In this document: piece by piece, positions 26,835 to 37,146 of the stretch | Layout: each line of letters opens with the position of its first letter | Numbering within the stretch: position 1 is the first letter of the stretch | Assembly: GCF_022179185.1 (NCBI RefSeq) | Contig: NZ_BPQJ01000021.1 | Span: 62,001-126,000 of the forward strand | Reading direction: 5' to 3' | Source of the DNA: Methylobacterium frigidaeris | GTDB taxonomy: Bacteria > Pseudomonadota > Alphaproteobacteria > Rhizobiales > Beijerinckiaceae | Length of the DNA: 64,000 nt | Program-made: the position numbers and the translations under genes | The notes under the pieces: model-generated | What the model saw: the letters and a program-made list of their open reading frames with translations, nothing else | The model's database searches: none | What the model was told of the DNA's origin: nothing

Positions 26835-28181
26835 TCAGGCCGTCTCCCCCCGCAACCGCGCCAGCGCCCGCTCCCGCCCGATCAGCGGCAGAAGGCCGGC
26901 GAGGTCGGGACCGTGGTCGAGGCCGGTCAGCGCGAGGCGCAAGGGCAGGAACAGCGCCTTGCCCTTGAGGCCGGTGGCGTTGCGCACGGCGTCCGTCACC
27001 CGCTTCCAGGTCGTGGTGTCCCACGGCTCCGGCGGCAGCGACTCGCGGGCCACGGTGAAGAGATCCGGCGTCTCGCCGGTCACCGGCGTCACCGGGCCCT
27101 GCACCACCCGCCACCACTCGGTGGCGTCCGGCACCCGGGTCAGGTTCGCCCGCACCACCTCCCAGAAAGCCTCCGCCCGCTCCGGCGCGACCCCGAGGGC
27201 GGCCAGGCGATCGGCCACGGCGGCGTAGGGCAGGCCGTGGACGACGCGGGCGTTGAGGCCGTCGAGCTCGTGCTCGTCGAACTTCGCGGGAGCCCGCGAG
27301 ACGTGGGCGAGGTCGACGAGGGAGGCCAGCTCGTCGAGGCCGGAGACCGGGCGCACCGCCTCGGCCGAGCCGGTGAGGACCGCCAAGGCCGCGACGGCAT
27401 TCGGCTCGTAGCCGGCCTCGCGCAGGCCCCGCAGGGAGAGGTGACCGAGGCGCTTCGACAGTCCTTCGCCGCTCGCCGTAGTGAGCAGGTTGTGATGGGC
27501 GAAGACCGGCACCGGGGCGCCGAGGGCGGAGAAGATCTGGATCTGGACCGCCGTGTTGGTGACGTGGTCCTCGCCGCGGATCACGTGGGTCACCCCGGTC
27601 TCGGCGTCGTCGACCACGGAGGGCAGGGTGTAGAGGTAGCTGCCATCCTCGCGGATCAGCACCGGATCGGACAGGCTGTCGGCCTCGACGTGGCAGGGCC
27701 CGCGCACGAGATCGTCCCAGGTCACGGTGCCGGGATCGAGACGGAAGCGCCAATGCGGCCGGCGCCCCTCGGCCTCGAAGGCGGCGCGCTCTTCCGGGGT
27801 GAGCTTCAGGGCGGCGCGGTCGTAGACCGGCGGCAGGCCGCGGCCGAGCTGGCGCCGACGGCGACGCTCCAGCTCCTCGGCCGTCTCGTAGGCCGGGTAG
27901 AGGCGGCCCACGCTTTTGAGGCGCTCGGCGGCCGCGTCGTAGATCGCCAGGCGCTCCGACTGGCGAAACATCCCGTCCGGGACGATGCCGAGCCACTTCA
28001 GGTCCTCCTCGATCGCCGCGGCGAACTCGGCCGTCGAGCGCGCCGTGTCGGTATCGTCGAGGCGCAGCCAGAACCGGCCGCCCTCCCGGCGGGCGAACAG
28101 CGCGTTGAACAGGGCCGGCCGGGCATTGCCGATATGGAGGAAGCCGGTGGGCGAGGGGGCGAAGCGAACGACGGGTGCCAT
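26835..28181 (-). CDS. gltX: Glutamyl-tRNA synthetase
   Basis: A 448-residue class I synthetase that charges tRNA-Glu with glutamate. The HIGH-type motif is FAPSPTGFLHIGNARPALFNAL at the N-terminus and the KMSKS-type motif is GEGLSKRLG near residue 240. The core RLDDTDTARST and RGEDHVTNTA are standard. The length is slightly short (typical 470-480). Many alphaproteobacteria carry two gltX genes with different tRNA specificity; which type this is cannot be read directly. ATG 28181 gives the conserved N-terminus. It diverges from the ELM1-like gene. Confidence 0.95.
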   Translation of the reverse strand: MAPVVRFAPSPTGFLHIGNARPALFNALFARREGGRFWLRLDDTDTARSTAEFAAAIEEDLKWLGIVPDGMFRQSERLAIYDAAAERLKSVGRLYPAYETAEELERRRRRQLGRGLPPVYDRAALKLTPEERAAFEAEGRRPHWRFRLDPGTVTWDDLVRGPCHVEADSLSDPVLIREDGSYLYTLPSVVDDAETGVTHVIRGEDHVTNTAVQIQIFSALGAPVPVFAHHNLLTTASGEGLSKRLGHLSLRGLREAGYEPNAVAALAVLTGSAEAVRPVSGLDELASLVDLAHVSRAPAKFDEHELDGLNARVVHGLPYAAVADRLAALGVAPERAEAFWEVVRANLTRVPDATEWWRVVQGPVTPVTGETPDLFTVARESLPPEPWDTTTWKRVTDAVRNATGLKGKALFLPLRLALTGLDHGPDLAGLLPLIGRERALARLRGETA

Positions 28182-28275
28182 GGCGGCTCTCGTAGAGCAT
28201 CGGCGGAGCGGGGCGCAATCGGGCGTTTCTCCGCGAGTCTTGACACCGCTTGCCCCGACGCCGCATCGCAGGGCC

Positions 28276-29262
28276 GTGGCCTCCCTCTCCCCCCTGCTGC
28301 CCGCCGGCACCACGGCCTGGCTGATCACCGACGGCAAGGCCGGCGACCTCGCGCCCTGCCGCGGCCTCGCCGAGGCCCTGGATGTGACGGCGGAGGAACG
28401 GGTGATCGCACCGCGGCCGCCCTTCTCCTGGCTCGCTCCCCGCGGCCCGGCCGATCCGCGCGAGCGGGCGCTGACCCCACCCTGGCCCGACCTCGCCATC
28501 GCGACCGGACGCCGGGCGGTGCCGGCGCTCCGCGCGGTCAAACGCCGCTCGGGGGCTGAGACCTTCACGGTGTTCCTGCGCGATCCCCGTATCGGCCCGC
28601 GGGCGGCCGACCTGATCTGGGTGCCGGTCCATGATCGCCTGCGCGGCGCCAACGTGATCGTGACCGAGACCGGACCGCACCTCGTCTCGCCCCTCCGCCT
28701 CGCCGCCGCGCGAGACGATCCCGACCCGCGCCTCGCCGGCCTGCCCTCCCCCCGCGCCGCCGTGCTGGTCGGCGGCGACAGCCGGCACGGGCGCTTCCCG
28801 GAGGCGGATGCGCGGGCCCTGCTCGCCGGGCTGGAGCGCCTGGCGGGAGAGGCGAGCCTGATGATCACCACCTCCCGGCGCACGCCCGAACCGCTGCGGG
28901 CGGCCCTCGCGGAGCTGGCCCGCCGGCGCGGCGGCTTCTTCTGGGACGGCAGCGGCGAAAACCCCTACCTCGCGATGCTGGCGCTGGCCGATACGATCGT
29001 GGCGACCGCCGATTCGGCCAACATGGTGACGGAGGCCTGCGCCGCCGGTGTCCCGGTCCTGCTGTTCGAGCCGCAGAACCTCTATCCGCGCCACCGGCCG
29101 CTCTTCGAGGCGCTGAAACGGCACGGAACTGTGCATGCTTTCGACGGACGGGTTGAGTCGTTGCCGTCCAAGCCCTTAGACATGACACTCGCGATCGCGC
29201 AGGCTGTGGCGAATGCCTATATCGGGCATCGCGACGCGCTCGCCCGCCATCAGGCTCGTTAG
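28276..29262 (+). CDS. ELM1-family (DUF1022) protein
   Basis: A 328-residue protein of the ELM1/DUF1022 family, named after the plant mitochondrial fission factor. It has the signature WLITDGKAGDLAPCRGLAEAL near residue 15, LAIATGRRAVPAL, VPVHDRLRGANV, VGGDSRHGRF near 165, and the C-terminal TADSANMVTEACAAGVPVLLF, which resembles GT-B glycosyltransferase nucleotide-binding ends. Bacterial function is unknown; no membrane segment. Start GTG 28276 has GCAGGG about 3 bases upstream. trxB follows 31 bases downstream, so they may share a transcript. Confidence 0.85.
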   Translation: MASLSPLLPAGTTAWLITDGKAGDLAPCRGLAEALDVTAEERVIAPRPPFSWLAPRGPADPRERALTPPWPDLAIATGRRAVPALRAVKRRSGAETFTVFLRDPRIGPRAADLIWVPVHDRLRGANVIVTETGPHLVSPLRLAAARDDPDPRLAGLPSPRAAVLVGGDSRHGRFPEADARALLAGLERLAGEASLMITTSRRTPEPLRAALAELARRRGGFFWDGSGENPYLAMLALADTIVATADSANMVTEACAAGVPVLLFEPQNLYPRHRPLFEALKRHGTVHAFDGRVESLPSKPLDMTLAIAQAVANAYIGHRDALARHQAR

Positions 29263-29293
29263 AGCCTGTCCGGCGGCAGCCCCGGAGATCCGT

Positions 29294-30286
29294 ATGTCCA
29301 CCACCAAGCAGGCTCCCCAGCACGAGAAGCTCGTGATCGTCGGCTCCGGCCCCGCCGGATACACCGCCGCGATCTACGCCGCCCGCGCCATGGTCGAGCC
29401 GCTGCTGATCTCGGGCTTCCAGCCCGGCGGCCAGCTGATGATCACCACCGACGTCGAGAACTATCCGGGCTTCGCCGAAGCGATCCAGGGCCCCTGGCTG
29501 ATGGAGCAGATGCGGCTCCAGGCCGAGCATGTCGGCACCCGGATCGTCTCGGAGTACATCGCCAAGGTCGATCTCGCGCAACGGCCGTTCCGGCTCGAGG
29601 CGGATTCGGGCGCGGTCTTCACCTGCGACGCGCTCATCATCGCCACCGGCGCCCAGGCGAAGTGGCTCGGCCTGCCCTCGGAGGCGAAGTTCCAGGGCTT
29701 CGGCGTCTCGGCCTGTGCCACCTGCGACGGGTTCTTCTTCCGCGGCAAGGAGGTCGTGGTCGTCGGCGGCGGCAACACCGCGGTCGAGGAGGCCTTGTAC
29801 CTCGCGAACCTCGCCTCCAAGGTCACGGTGGTTCACCGGCGCGACACGTTCCGGGCCGAGCGCATCCTGCAGGAGCGTCTGTTCAAGCACCCGAACGTCG
29901 AGGTGGTGTGGAACCACGCGGTCGAGGAGATCTGCGGCCGCGACAAGCCGGCCCCCTCGGTCACCCATGTCCGCCTGCGCGACACCGTCACCGGCGCGAT
30001 CACCGAGCGCAAGGCCGACGGCTTGTTCGTGGCGATCGGCCACCAGCCGGCGACGGGAGTGTTCGAGGGGCAGTTGCCCTTCCGGGACGGCGGCTACCTC
30101 GACGTGACGCCCGGCACCGCGATGACGGCGATCCCCGGCGTCTTCGCGGCGGGCGACGTGACCGACGACGTATACCGGCAGGCGATCACCGCCGCCGGCA
30201 TGGGCTGCATGGCCGCCCTCGAGGCGGAGAAATACCTGGCCAACTTGGCGATCGGCGAGCAGCCGCGCCAAGCCGCGGCCGAGTAG
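29294..30286 (+). CDS. trxB: Thioredoxin reductase
   Basis: A 330-residue flavoenzyme that reduces thioredoxin with NADPH. FAD-binding GSGPAGYTAAIYAARA near residue 17, the redox-active CATCDG near residue 140, the NADPH fold VVVVGGGNTAVEEALYLA, and the C-terminal GVFAAGDVTDDVYRQAITAAG FAD motif are all present. ATG 29294 has GGAG about 7 bases upstream. It is followed by a strong terminator and by a LysR gene of the LsrB/VtlR type, an order kept in Sinorhizobium and Brucella. Confidence 0.97.
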   Translation: MSTTKQAPQHEKLVIVGSGPAGYTAAIYAARAMVEPLLISGFQPGGQLMITTDVENYPGFAEAIQGPWLMEQMRLQAEHVGTRIVSEYIAKVDLAQRPFRLEADSGAVFTCDALIIATGAQAKWLGLPSEAKFQGFGVSACATCDGFFFRGKEVVVVGGGNTAVEEALYLANLASKVTVVHRRDTFRAERILQERLFKHPNVEVVWNHAVEEICGRDKPAPSVTHVRLRDTVTGAITERKADGLFVAIGHQPATGVFEGQLPFRDGGYLDVTPGTAMTAIPGVFAAGDVTDDVYRQAITAAGMGCMAALEAEKYLANLAIGEQPRQAAAE

Positions 30287-30296
30287 GCGAGTTGTA

Positions 30297-30330
30297 CCGG
30301 GGCCGGGGATGAGCCCCGGCCCCGGCCTTT
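30297..30330 (+). terminator. Terminator after trxB
   Basis: A perfect 12-bp GC stem (CCGGGGCCGGGG, 30297-30308, with 30314-30325), 5-base loop, then CCTTT. It begins 11 bases after the trxB stop. Confidence 0.85.
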
Positions 30331-30398
30331 GGCGTTCGCTCTGAACTCACCGGCTCCTCTTCAGGCCGGCCGGGGCTCTGGCGAGGGGTTTGACGGCC

Positions 30399-31289
30399 GT
30401 GGACTGGGACAAGATCCGGATTTTCCTCAACGTCGCCGAAGCCGGCAGCTTCACCAAGGCGGGCGACGATATCGGGCTCAGTCAGTCGGCCGTCAGCCGT
30501 CAGATCAGCGCCCTGGAGCGCGAGCTGAAGGCCCCGCTGTTCCACCGCCACGCCCGCGGCCTGATCCTGACCGAGCAGGGCGACCTCCTGTTCCGGGCCG
30601 CCCGGGACATGAAGATGCGGCTCGAGACCACCCGGGCCCGCCTCGTCGAGACCAGCGAGCGCCCCTCGGGCGACCTCAAGGTGACGACGACCGTCGGCCT
30701 CGGCACCGCCTGGCTGTCGCAGCGGGTGGCCGAGTTCCTCGACCTGCACCCGGACGTGCGCGTCGAGCTGATCCTCACCAACGAGGAACTCGACCTCGCC
30801 ATGCGCGAGGCCGACGTGGCGATCCGCCTGCGCCGCCCGGCCCAGCCGGACCTGATCCAGCGCCGGCTGTTCACGGTGCACTATCACGTCTTCGCCTCGC
30901 TCGAATACGTGAAGCGCTTCGGCGAGCCGAAGACGATCGACGAACTCGACAAGCACCGCCTGGTCTCGTTCGGCGGCGACCAGCCCTCCTACCTGATGGC
31001 GACGCACTGGCTCGCCACGGTCGGACGCGAGGGCCGGGAGCACCGCACCATCCACTTCACGGTCAACAACATCTCGGCGCTCCAGCTTGCCGTGGAGACC
31101 GGCGCCGGCATCGGCATCCTGCCGGACTACGTCGCCGACGGGAACGAGCAGCTGGTCCAGGTCCTGCGCGACTACGAGATGCCGAACCTCGAGAGCTACC
31201 TCGTCTATGCCGAGGAGATGCGGACGGTGGCCCGCGTCCAGGCGTTCCGGGACTTCCTGGTCGCGAAAGCGCAGCGCTGGACGTATTGA
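30399..31289 (+). CDS. LysR-family regulator of the LsrB/VtlR type
   Basis: A 296-residue LysR-type transcription regulator. The N-terminal helix-turn-helix is AEAGSFTKAGDDIGLSQSAVSRQISALE; a linker helix and a periplasmic-binding-like effector domain follow. The MDWDKIRIF start and its place after trxB match LsrB of Sinorhizobium meliloti and VtlR of Brucella, which regulate envelope, redox and small-RNA genes. The translated sequence contains no cysteine, although LsrB is reported to sense redox through cysteines. I prefer GTG 30399 (GAGGGG about 10 bases upstream, and the family N-terminus) over the TTG at 30390. Confidence 0.85.
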   Translation: MDWDKIRIFLNVAEAGSFTKAGDDIGLSQSAVSRQISALERELKAPLFHRHARGLILTEQGDLLFRAARDMKMRLETTRARLVETSERPSGDLKVTTTVGLGTAWLSQRVAEFLDLHPDVRVELILTNEELDLAMREADVAIRLRRPAQPDLIQRRLFTVHYHVFASLEYVKRFGEPKTIDELDKHRLVSFGGDQPSYLMATHWLATVGREGREHRTIHFTVNNISALQLAVETGAGIGILPDYVADGNEQLVQVLRDYEMPNLESYLVYAEEMRTVARVQAFRDFLVAKAQRWTY

Positions 31290-31330
31290 GACCGCATCCA
31301 TTGTCCCGGACGGCTTCGACGCTCTCCATC

Positions 31331-31366
31331 GTCATCCCGGGTCCCGCTTTCGCGCCCCCGGAATGA
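31331..31366. repeat. Imperfect hairpin after the LysR gene
   Basis: GTCATCCCGGG (31331-31341) pairs with CCCGGAATGAC (31356-31366) at 10 of 11 positions. This word pair is common in repeated intergenic hairpins of GC-rich alphaproteobacteria, and here it may also stop transcription. Confidence 0.5.
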
Positions 31367-31490
31367 CGCGGGGGCTGGCAACGCTGTCGTGCGAGCGGGA
31401 GAGTTCTACGGCCCCCTCCCCGCTTGCCTTTCCGCCCACCGGCGCCATGCTCCCCGGGGCAGCCGCAAGGGCAGGCGACGAGGAGCCCCG

Positions 31491-31970
31491 ATGACCGACG
31501 ACGAGACCTTCATGGCGCGCGCCATCGCGCTGTCGGAGCAGACCGCCCTGGTCGAGAGCGCCGGCGGCGCCTTCGGCGCCGTGATCGTGCGCGACGGTCA
31601 GATCATCGGCGAAGGGGCGAACCGGGTCGTCGCCGAGAACGACCCGACCTGGCACGCCGAGATGGCGGCGATCCGCGCCGCCTGCACGTCGCAGGGCAGC
31701 TTCAAGCTGCCCGGCGCAACCCTCTATACCTCGGCCGAGCCCTGCCCGATGTGCATGGCGGCGGCTTACTGGGCCGGCATCTCGCGGATCTTCTACGCCT
31801 CGACCAACGAGGACGCGCTGCGACACGGCAATTTCGACGACAGCATGATCTACGAGGAGGTCCGCAAGCCCGCCGATCAGCGCAAGATCCCGATCCGCCA
31901 GATCATGCGCGCCGAGGCGATCGAGGTCTGGAAGCGCTACGAGGCCAAGGACGACCGGGTGCCGTACTGA
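31491..31970 (+). CDS. Nucleoside/guanine deaminase of the CDA superfamily
   Basis: A 159-residue zinc deaminase. The zinc site is WHAEMAAI (His ligand and catalytic Glu) near residue 54 and EPCPMCMAAAYW (two Cys) near residue 83. GGAFGAVIV near residue 25 is the substrate-side strand. The order and size, together with YEEVRKP and the C-terminal ...YEAKDDRVPY, fit guanine deaminase-like (GuaD) proteins better than tRNA adenosine deaminase. ATG 31491 has AGGAG about 5 bases upstream. It stands alone. Confidence 0.88.
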   Translation: MTDDETFMARAIALSEQTALVESAGGAFGAVIVRDGQIIGEGANRVVAENDPTWHAEMAAIRAACTSQGSFKLPGATLYTSAEPCPMCMAAAYWAGISRIFYASTNEDALRHGNFDDSMIYEEVRKPADQRKIPIRQIMRAEAIEVWKRYEAKDDRVPY

Positions 31971-32086
31971 CAGGCGAATGACCGTGTGGCCCCGGCGCAG
32001 CGAAACCCGGGCCTGGGTCCGGCGTTGTCCTTCGGGAAACTTAGCTCTCTTCTCCGGTTGTTTTCGATCATCGAAGGAGGCCCGAC

Positions 32087-32347
32087 ATGCGCCGCACGCA
32101 TCTTCTCGCCGCCCTCCTGGGGGCGGTCCTCGCCCCCGGCCCGCTCCTCGCCCAGGCGCCCATGCGGGAGCCGGACGCGACCGGGGCACTCGGCCCCGCC
32201 ACCCGCGAGACCACCGGGGTCGGTCAGACCAAGCCGCCGGGCGCGGCTTTGGGCCCGGATGCCGGCCTGACACCGGACCTGCAGCAGCGCGACCGCGAGA
32301 TCCAGCGCAAGATCGATACCGGGATCTGCGACGGCTGCACCGAGTAG
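32087..32347 (+). CDS. Small exported protein with a C-terminal CxxC
   Basis: An 86-residue protein, not recognised. A clear signal peptide (MRRTHLLAALLGAVLAPGPLLAQA) suggests a periplasmic product of about 63 residues. The mature part is Pro/Gly-rich and ends in a charged helix, then GICDGCTE, a CxxC pair close to the C-terminus. AAGGAGG lies about 8 bases before the ATG, so expression is likely. It stands alone between the deaminase and acs. Confidence 0.75.
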   Translation: MRRTHLLAALLGAVLAPGPLLAQAPMREPDATGALGPATRETTGVGQTKPPGAALGPDAGLTPDLQQRDREIQRKIDTGICDGCTE

Positions 32348-32507
32348 CCCTGCTACGACAGGCCGGGCGCATTAATCCGGTCTGCATTAGACGGAATGAT
32401 CGGTTGCGGGCGCGGCGAGCGGACGCCTAAACCGGCTGCAACCGGCCCGGACGCGCTCCGCGACCGCTCGAACGGGCCACGAACAGAGCCGAGACAGGGA
32501 GAGCGCC

Positions 32508-34457
<1,950 letters not shown>

Positions 34458-34465
34458 TCGAGATG

Positions 34466-34494
34466 GCCGGGGCTCACGTCGAGCCCCGGCTTTT
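34466..34494 (+). terminator. Rho-independent terminator after acs
   Basis: A perfect 10-bp stem (GCCGGGGCTC, 34466-34475, with 34481-34490), 5-base loop, then TTTT. It starts 9 bases after the acs stop. Confidence 0.9.
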
Positions 34495-34752
34495 CATCCA
34501 GCGATGAACGGCCGCGCTTATCAGACCTTCGTCGTAGCGCATGCCTTTTCAGTCTCTTTGCGCTGGCATTTGCCGAAAAATCAGGTCATCCGCCTATTGC
34601 GCCGCAACAAACGCCGCTGCGCACGCTCACCCCGGCAAGACCAGGGGCAACACAGCAGAGACCGAAGGACCGGCTTCACTGCCCCGTGCCGTTTCCGGCG
34701 CGCTGCGGAGCCATGCTCGGTCATGAATGCGAAACATAAGGGAGGCCCGCCG

Positions 34753-35061
34753 ATGGCAGAGGCAGATACCGCACGGGTTCTGGCGAGCCCGAAATTCCGA
34801 GAACTGGTGACGGAACGCACCCGCTTCGGCTGGATCCTGTCCGGCGCGATGCTGGGCATCTACCTCGTCTTCGTCCTGCTCGTCGCCTTCGCGCACGGCT
34901 TGATGGCGACGAAGATCGGCTCCGGTGTGACATCGCTCGGCATCGTGCTCGGCCTCGTCGTGATCGTGGCGGCCTTCGTGCTCACCGGCATCTACGTCGC
35001 CCGGGCCAACGGCCGCTTCGACGACCTGACCCGCGATCTCAATCGGGAGCTCGGCCGATGA
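34753..35061 (+). CDS. DUF485 membrane protein, actP partner
   Basis: A 102-residue inner-membrane protein of the DUF485 (YjcH) family, usually encoded directly before actP. Two transmembrane helices (about residues 32-54 and 63-85) lie between cytoplasmic ends; the family start ...VLASPKFRELVTERTRFGW is clear. I chose ATG 34753 because GGAG lies 8 bases upstream and the N-terminus then matches the family; the frame upstream has no similarity. The stop overlaps the actP start (ATGA). Confidence 0.9.
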   Translation: MAEADTARVLASPKFRELVTERTRFGWILSGAMLGIYLVFVLLVAFAHGLMATKIGSGVTSLGIVLGLVVIVAAFVLTGIYVARANGRFDDLTRDLNRELGR

Positions 35062-36746
35062 GCGCGCGTCGCATCGCCGTCGTGGCGCTCCTCACGATCG
35101 TCGGGGCGGGCGCGGCCCTCGCCGCCGGGCCGGATCTCGGCGCGGTCCAGAAGCAGGCGACGAACTGGACCGCCGTCGCCATGTTCCTGCTCTTCGTGCT
35201 CGCCACGCTGGGCATCACCTACAAGGCCGCCGCGGGCTCGAAGTCGGCGGCCGATTTCTACGCCGCCGGCGGCGGCATCTCGGCCGGCCAGAACGCGCTC
35301 GCCATCGCGGGCGACTACATGTCGGCGGCCTCGTTCCTCGGCATCTCGGGGCTGGTGTTCTCGTCGGGCTTCGACGGGCTGATCTACTCGATCGGCTTCC
35401 TGGTCGGCTGGCCGATCGTGCTGTTCCTGATCGCCGAGCGCCTGCGCAACCTCGGCAAGTTCACCTTCGCCGACGTGGCGAGCTTCCGCCTCGACCAGAC
35501 CCGGATCCGCATCCTGTCGGCGACCGGCACCCTCGTGGTGGTGGCGTTCTACCTGATCGCCCAGATGGTCGGCGCGGGGAAGCTGATCCAGCTCCTGTTC
35601 GGCCTCGACTACCTCACCGCCATCATCGCGGTCGGCGTGCTGATGATCGTCTACGTCGCCTTCGGCGGCATGAAGGCGACGACCTGGGTGCAGATCATCA
35701 AGGCCTGCCTGCTGCTCGCCGGCGCGTCGTTCATGGCGCTCGCGGTTCTCTGGCGCTACGGCTTCAACCCGGAGGCCCTGTTCGCGGCGGCCGTGGCCGA
35801 GCATCCGAAGCACGAGGCGATCATGGCGCCGGGCGGCCTCGTCGCCGATCCGATCTCGGCGATCTCGCTCGGCATCGGCCTGATGTTCGGCACTGCCGGC
35901 CTGCCCCACATCCTGATGCGGTTCTTCACGGTGTCGGATGCCCAGGCCGCCCGCAAGTCGGTGTTCTACGCCACCGGCCTGATCGCCTACTTCTACATCC
36001 TGACCTTCATCATCGGCTTCGGCGCCATCACCTTCCTGATGGGCGACCCGAGCTACTTCAAGGCCGGGGCGAACGGCGCCTACGACCGGATCACCGGGCT
36101 CCTCGGTGGCAGCAACATGGCGGCGGTGCACCTCGCCAACGCCACCGGGGGCTCGCTCTTCCTCGGCTTCATCTCGGCGGTGGCCTTCGCGACCATCCTG
36201 GCGGTGGTGGCCGGCCTGACGCTCGCCGGCGCCTCGGCGGTCAGCCACGACCTCTACGCCCAGGTCTTCGCCCGCGGACGCACCACCGAGGCCGGCGAGG
36301 TGCGGCTGTCGAAGATCTCGGCCGTCGTGATCGGCGTGGTGGCGATCTATCTCGGCTACGTGTTCGAGAACCAGAACGTCGCCTTCATGGTCGGCCTCGC
36401 CTTCGCGGTGGCGGCGAGCTGCAACTTCCCGGTCCTCGCCATGTCAATCCTGTGGAAGGGCACCACGACGCTCGGCGCTCTCGTCGGCGGCCTCATCGGC
36501 CTCGTCAGCGCGGTGGTGATGGTGGTGCTGTCGAAGGCGGTATGGGTCACCACCTTCGGGCACCCGGCTGCGCTCTTCCCCTACGACAATCCGGCCCTGT
36601 TCTCGATGCCGCTCGCCTTCCTGGGCATCTGGGCGGTCTCGAAGATCGACACCAGCGCCCGGGCCCGGCGCGAGCGGGCGGCCTTCGAGGCGCAGTACGT
36701 GCGCTCGGAGACCGGCATCGGGGCGGCCGGCGCGCACGCGCATTGA
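35058..36746 (+). CDS. actP: Cation/acetate symporter
   Basis: A 562-residue sodium:solute symporter family permease for acetate and other short carboxylates, with about 13 transmembrane helices after an N-terminal signal-like helix. The SSS signature regions are visible, including GDYMSAASFLGISGLVF near residue 90 and GLMFGTAGLPHILMRFFTV near 275. The start overlaps the DUF485 stop. With acs upstream it completes an acetate scavenging set. A hairpin follows the stop. Confidence 0.95.
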   Translation: MSARRIAVVALLTIVGAGAALAAGPDLGAVQKQATNWTAVAMFLLFVLATLGITYKAAAGSKSAADFYAAGGGISAGQNALAIAGDYMSAASFLGISGLVFSSGFDGLIYSIGFLVGWPIVLFLIAERLRNLGKFTFADVASFRLDQTRIRILSATGTLVVVAFYLIAQMVGAGKLIQLLFGLDYLTAIIAVGVLMIVYVAFGGMKATTWVQIIKACLLLAGASFMALAVLWRYGFNPEALFAAAVAEHPKHEAIMAPGGLVADPISAISLGIGLMFGTAGLPHILMRFFTVSDAQAARKSVFYATGLIAYFYILTFIIGFGAITFLMGDPSYFKAGANGAYDRITGLLGGSNMAAVHLANATGGSLFLGFISAVAFATILAVVAGLTLAGASAVSHDLYAQVFARGRTTEAGEVRLSKISAVVIGVVAIYLGYVFENQNVAFMVGLAFAVAASCNFPVLAMSILWKGTTTLGALVGGLIGLVSAVVMVVLSKAVWVTTFGHPAALFPYDNPALFSMPLAFLGIWAVSKIDTSARARRERAAFEAQYVRSETGIGAAGAHAH

Positions 36747-36755
36747 CGGGGTAGA

Positions 36756-36780
36756 GGGCGGCGGCCGCTGGCTGCCGCCC
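36756..36780 (+). terminator. Hairpin terminator after actP
   Basis: GGGCGGCGGC (36756-36765) pairs with GCTGCCGCCC (36771-36780) with one G-U pair and a 5-base loop. It starts 10 bases after the stop, without a T-run. Confidence 0.65.
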
Positions 36781-36785
36781 CTTCG

Positions 36786-36804
36786 GCCATACAGATTGTA
36801 TGGC
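36786..36804. promoter_or_regulatory. Palindrome upstream of the toxin-antitoxin genes, candidate operator
   Basis: GCCATACA (36786-36793), GAT, then TGTATGGC (36797-36804): a perfect 8-bp-arm dyad 45 bases before the antitoxin ATG. RHH-type antitoxins of the DUF1778 family repress their own promoter by binding such palindromes. Confidence 0.6.
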
Positions 36805-36848
36805 AGAATGCATGACACCTCCCTACCATATCGCGGAGGAGAGGTGCC

Positions 36849-37142
36849 ATGCCCGCCAATGGCCGGAAGGATCATCCAATCTCGATGCGTCTGCCGGAGT
36901 CCGATCTGGCATTGATCGACCGTGCTGCCAGCCTGCGAGGCCGATCCCACACGGACTTCGTCCGCGAGGCCGCCGTTCTCACGGCCGAGGAAGTGCTGAT
37001 GGATCAGCGCCTCATTCGCCTTGGTCCCGAAGCGTTCGCGGAATTCCTGGATATCATCTCAGCCCCTGCGACAGTCGTGCCGGAAATCGTCGCGATCGCC
37101 AGACGCCGGCCACCGTGGGAAGCCGAAGACGACGAGGGCTGA
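36849..37142 (+). CDS. tacA: DUF1778 antitoxin, TacA-like
   Basis: A 97-residue antitoxin of the DUF1778 family. The N-terminal ribbon-helix-helix is seen in PISMRLPESDLALIDRAASLRGRSHTDFVREAA (residues 10-42); the C-terminal part wraps the toxin. The standard role is to bind the GNAT toxin encoded just downstream and to repress the operon. AGGAGAGG lies about 5 bases before the ATG. Gap to the toxin is 4 bases. Confidence 0.9.
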   Translation: MPANGRKDHPISMRLPESDLALIDRAASLRGRSHTDFVREAAVLTAEEVLMDQRLIRLGPEAFAEFLDIISAPATVVPEIVAIARRRPPWEAEDDEG

Positions 37143-37146
37143 GTGC

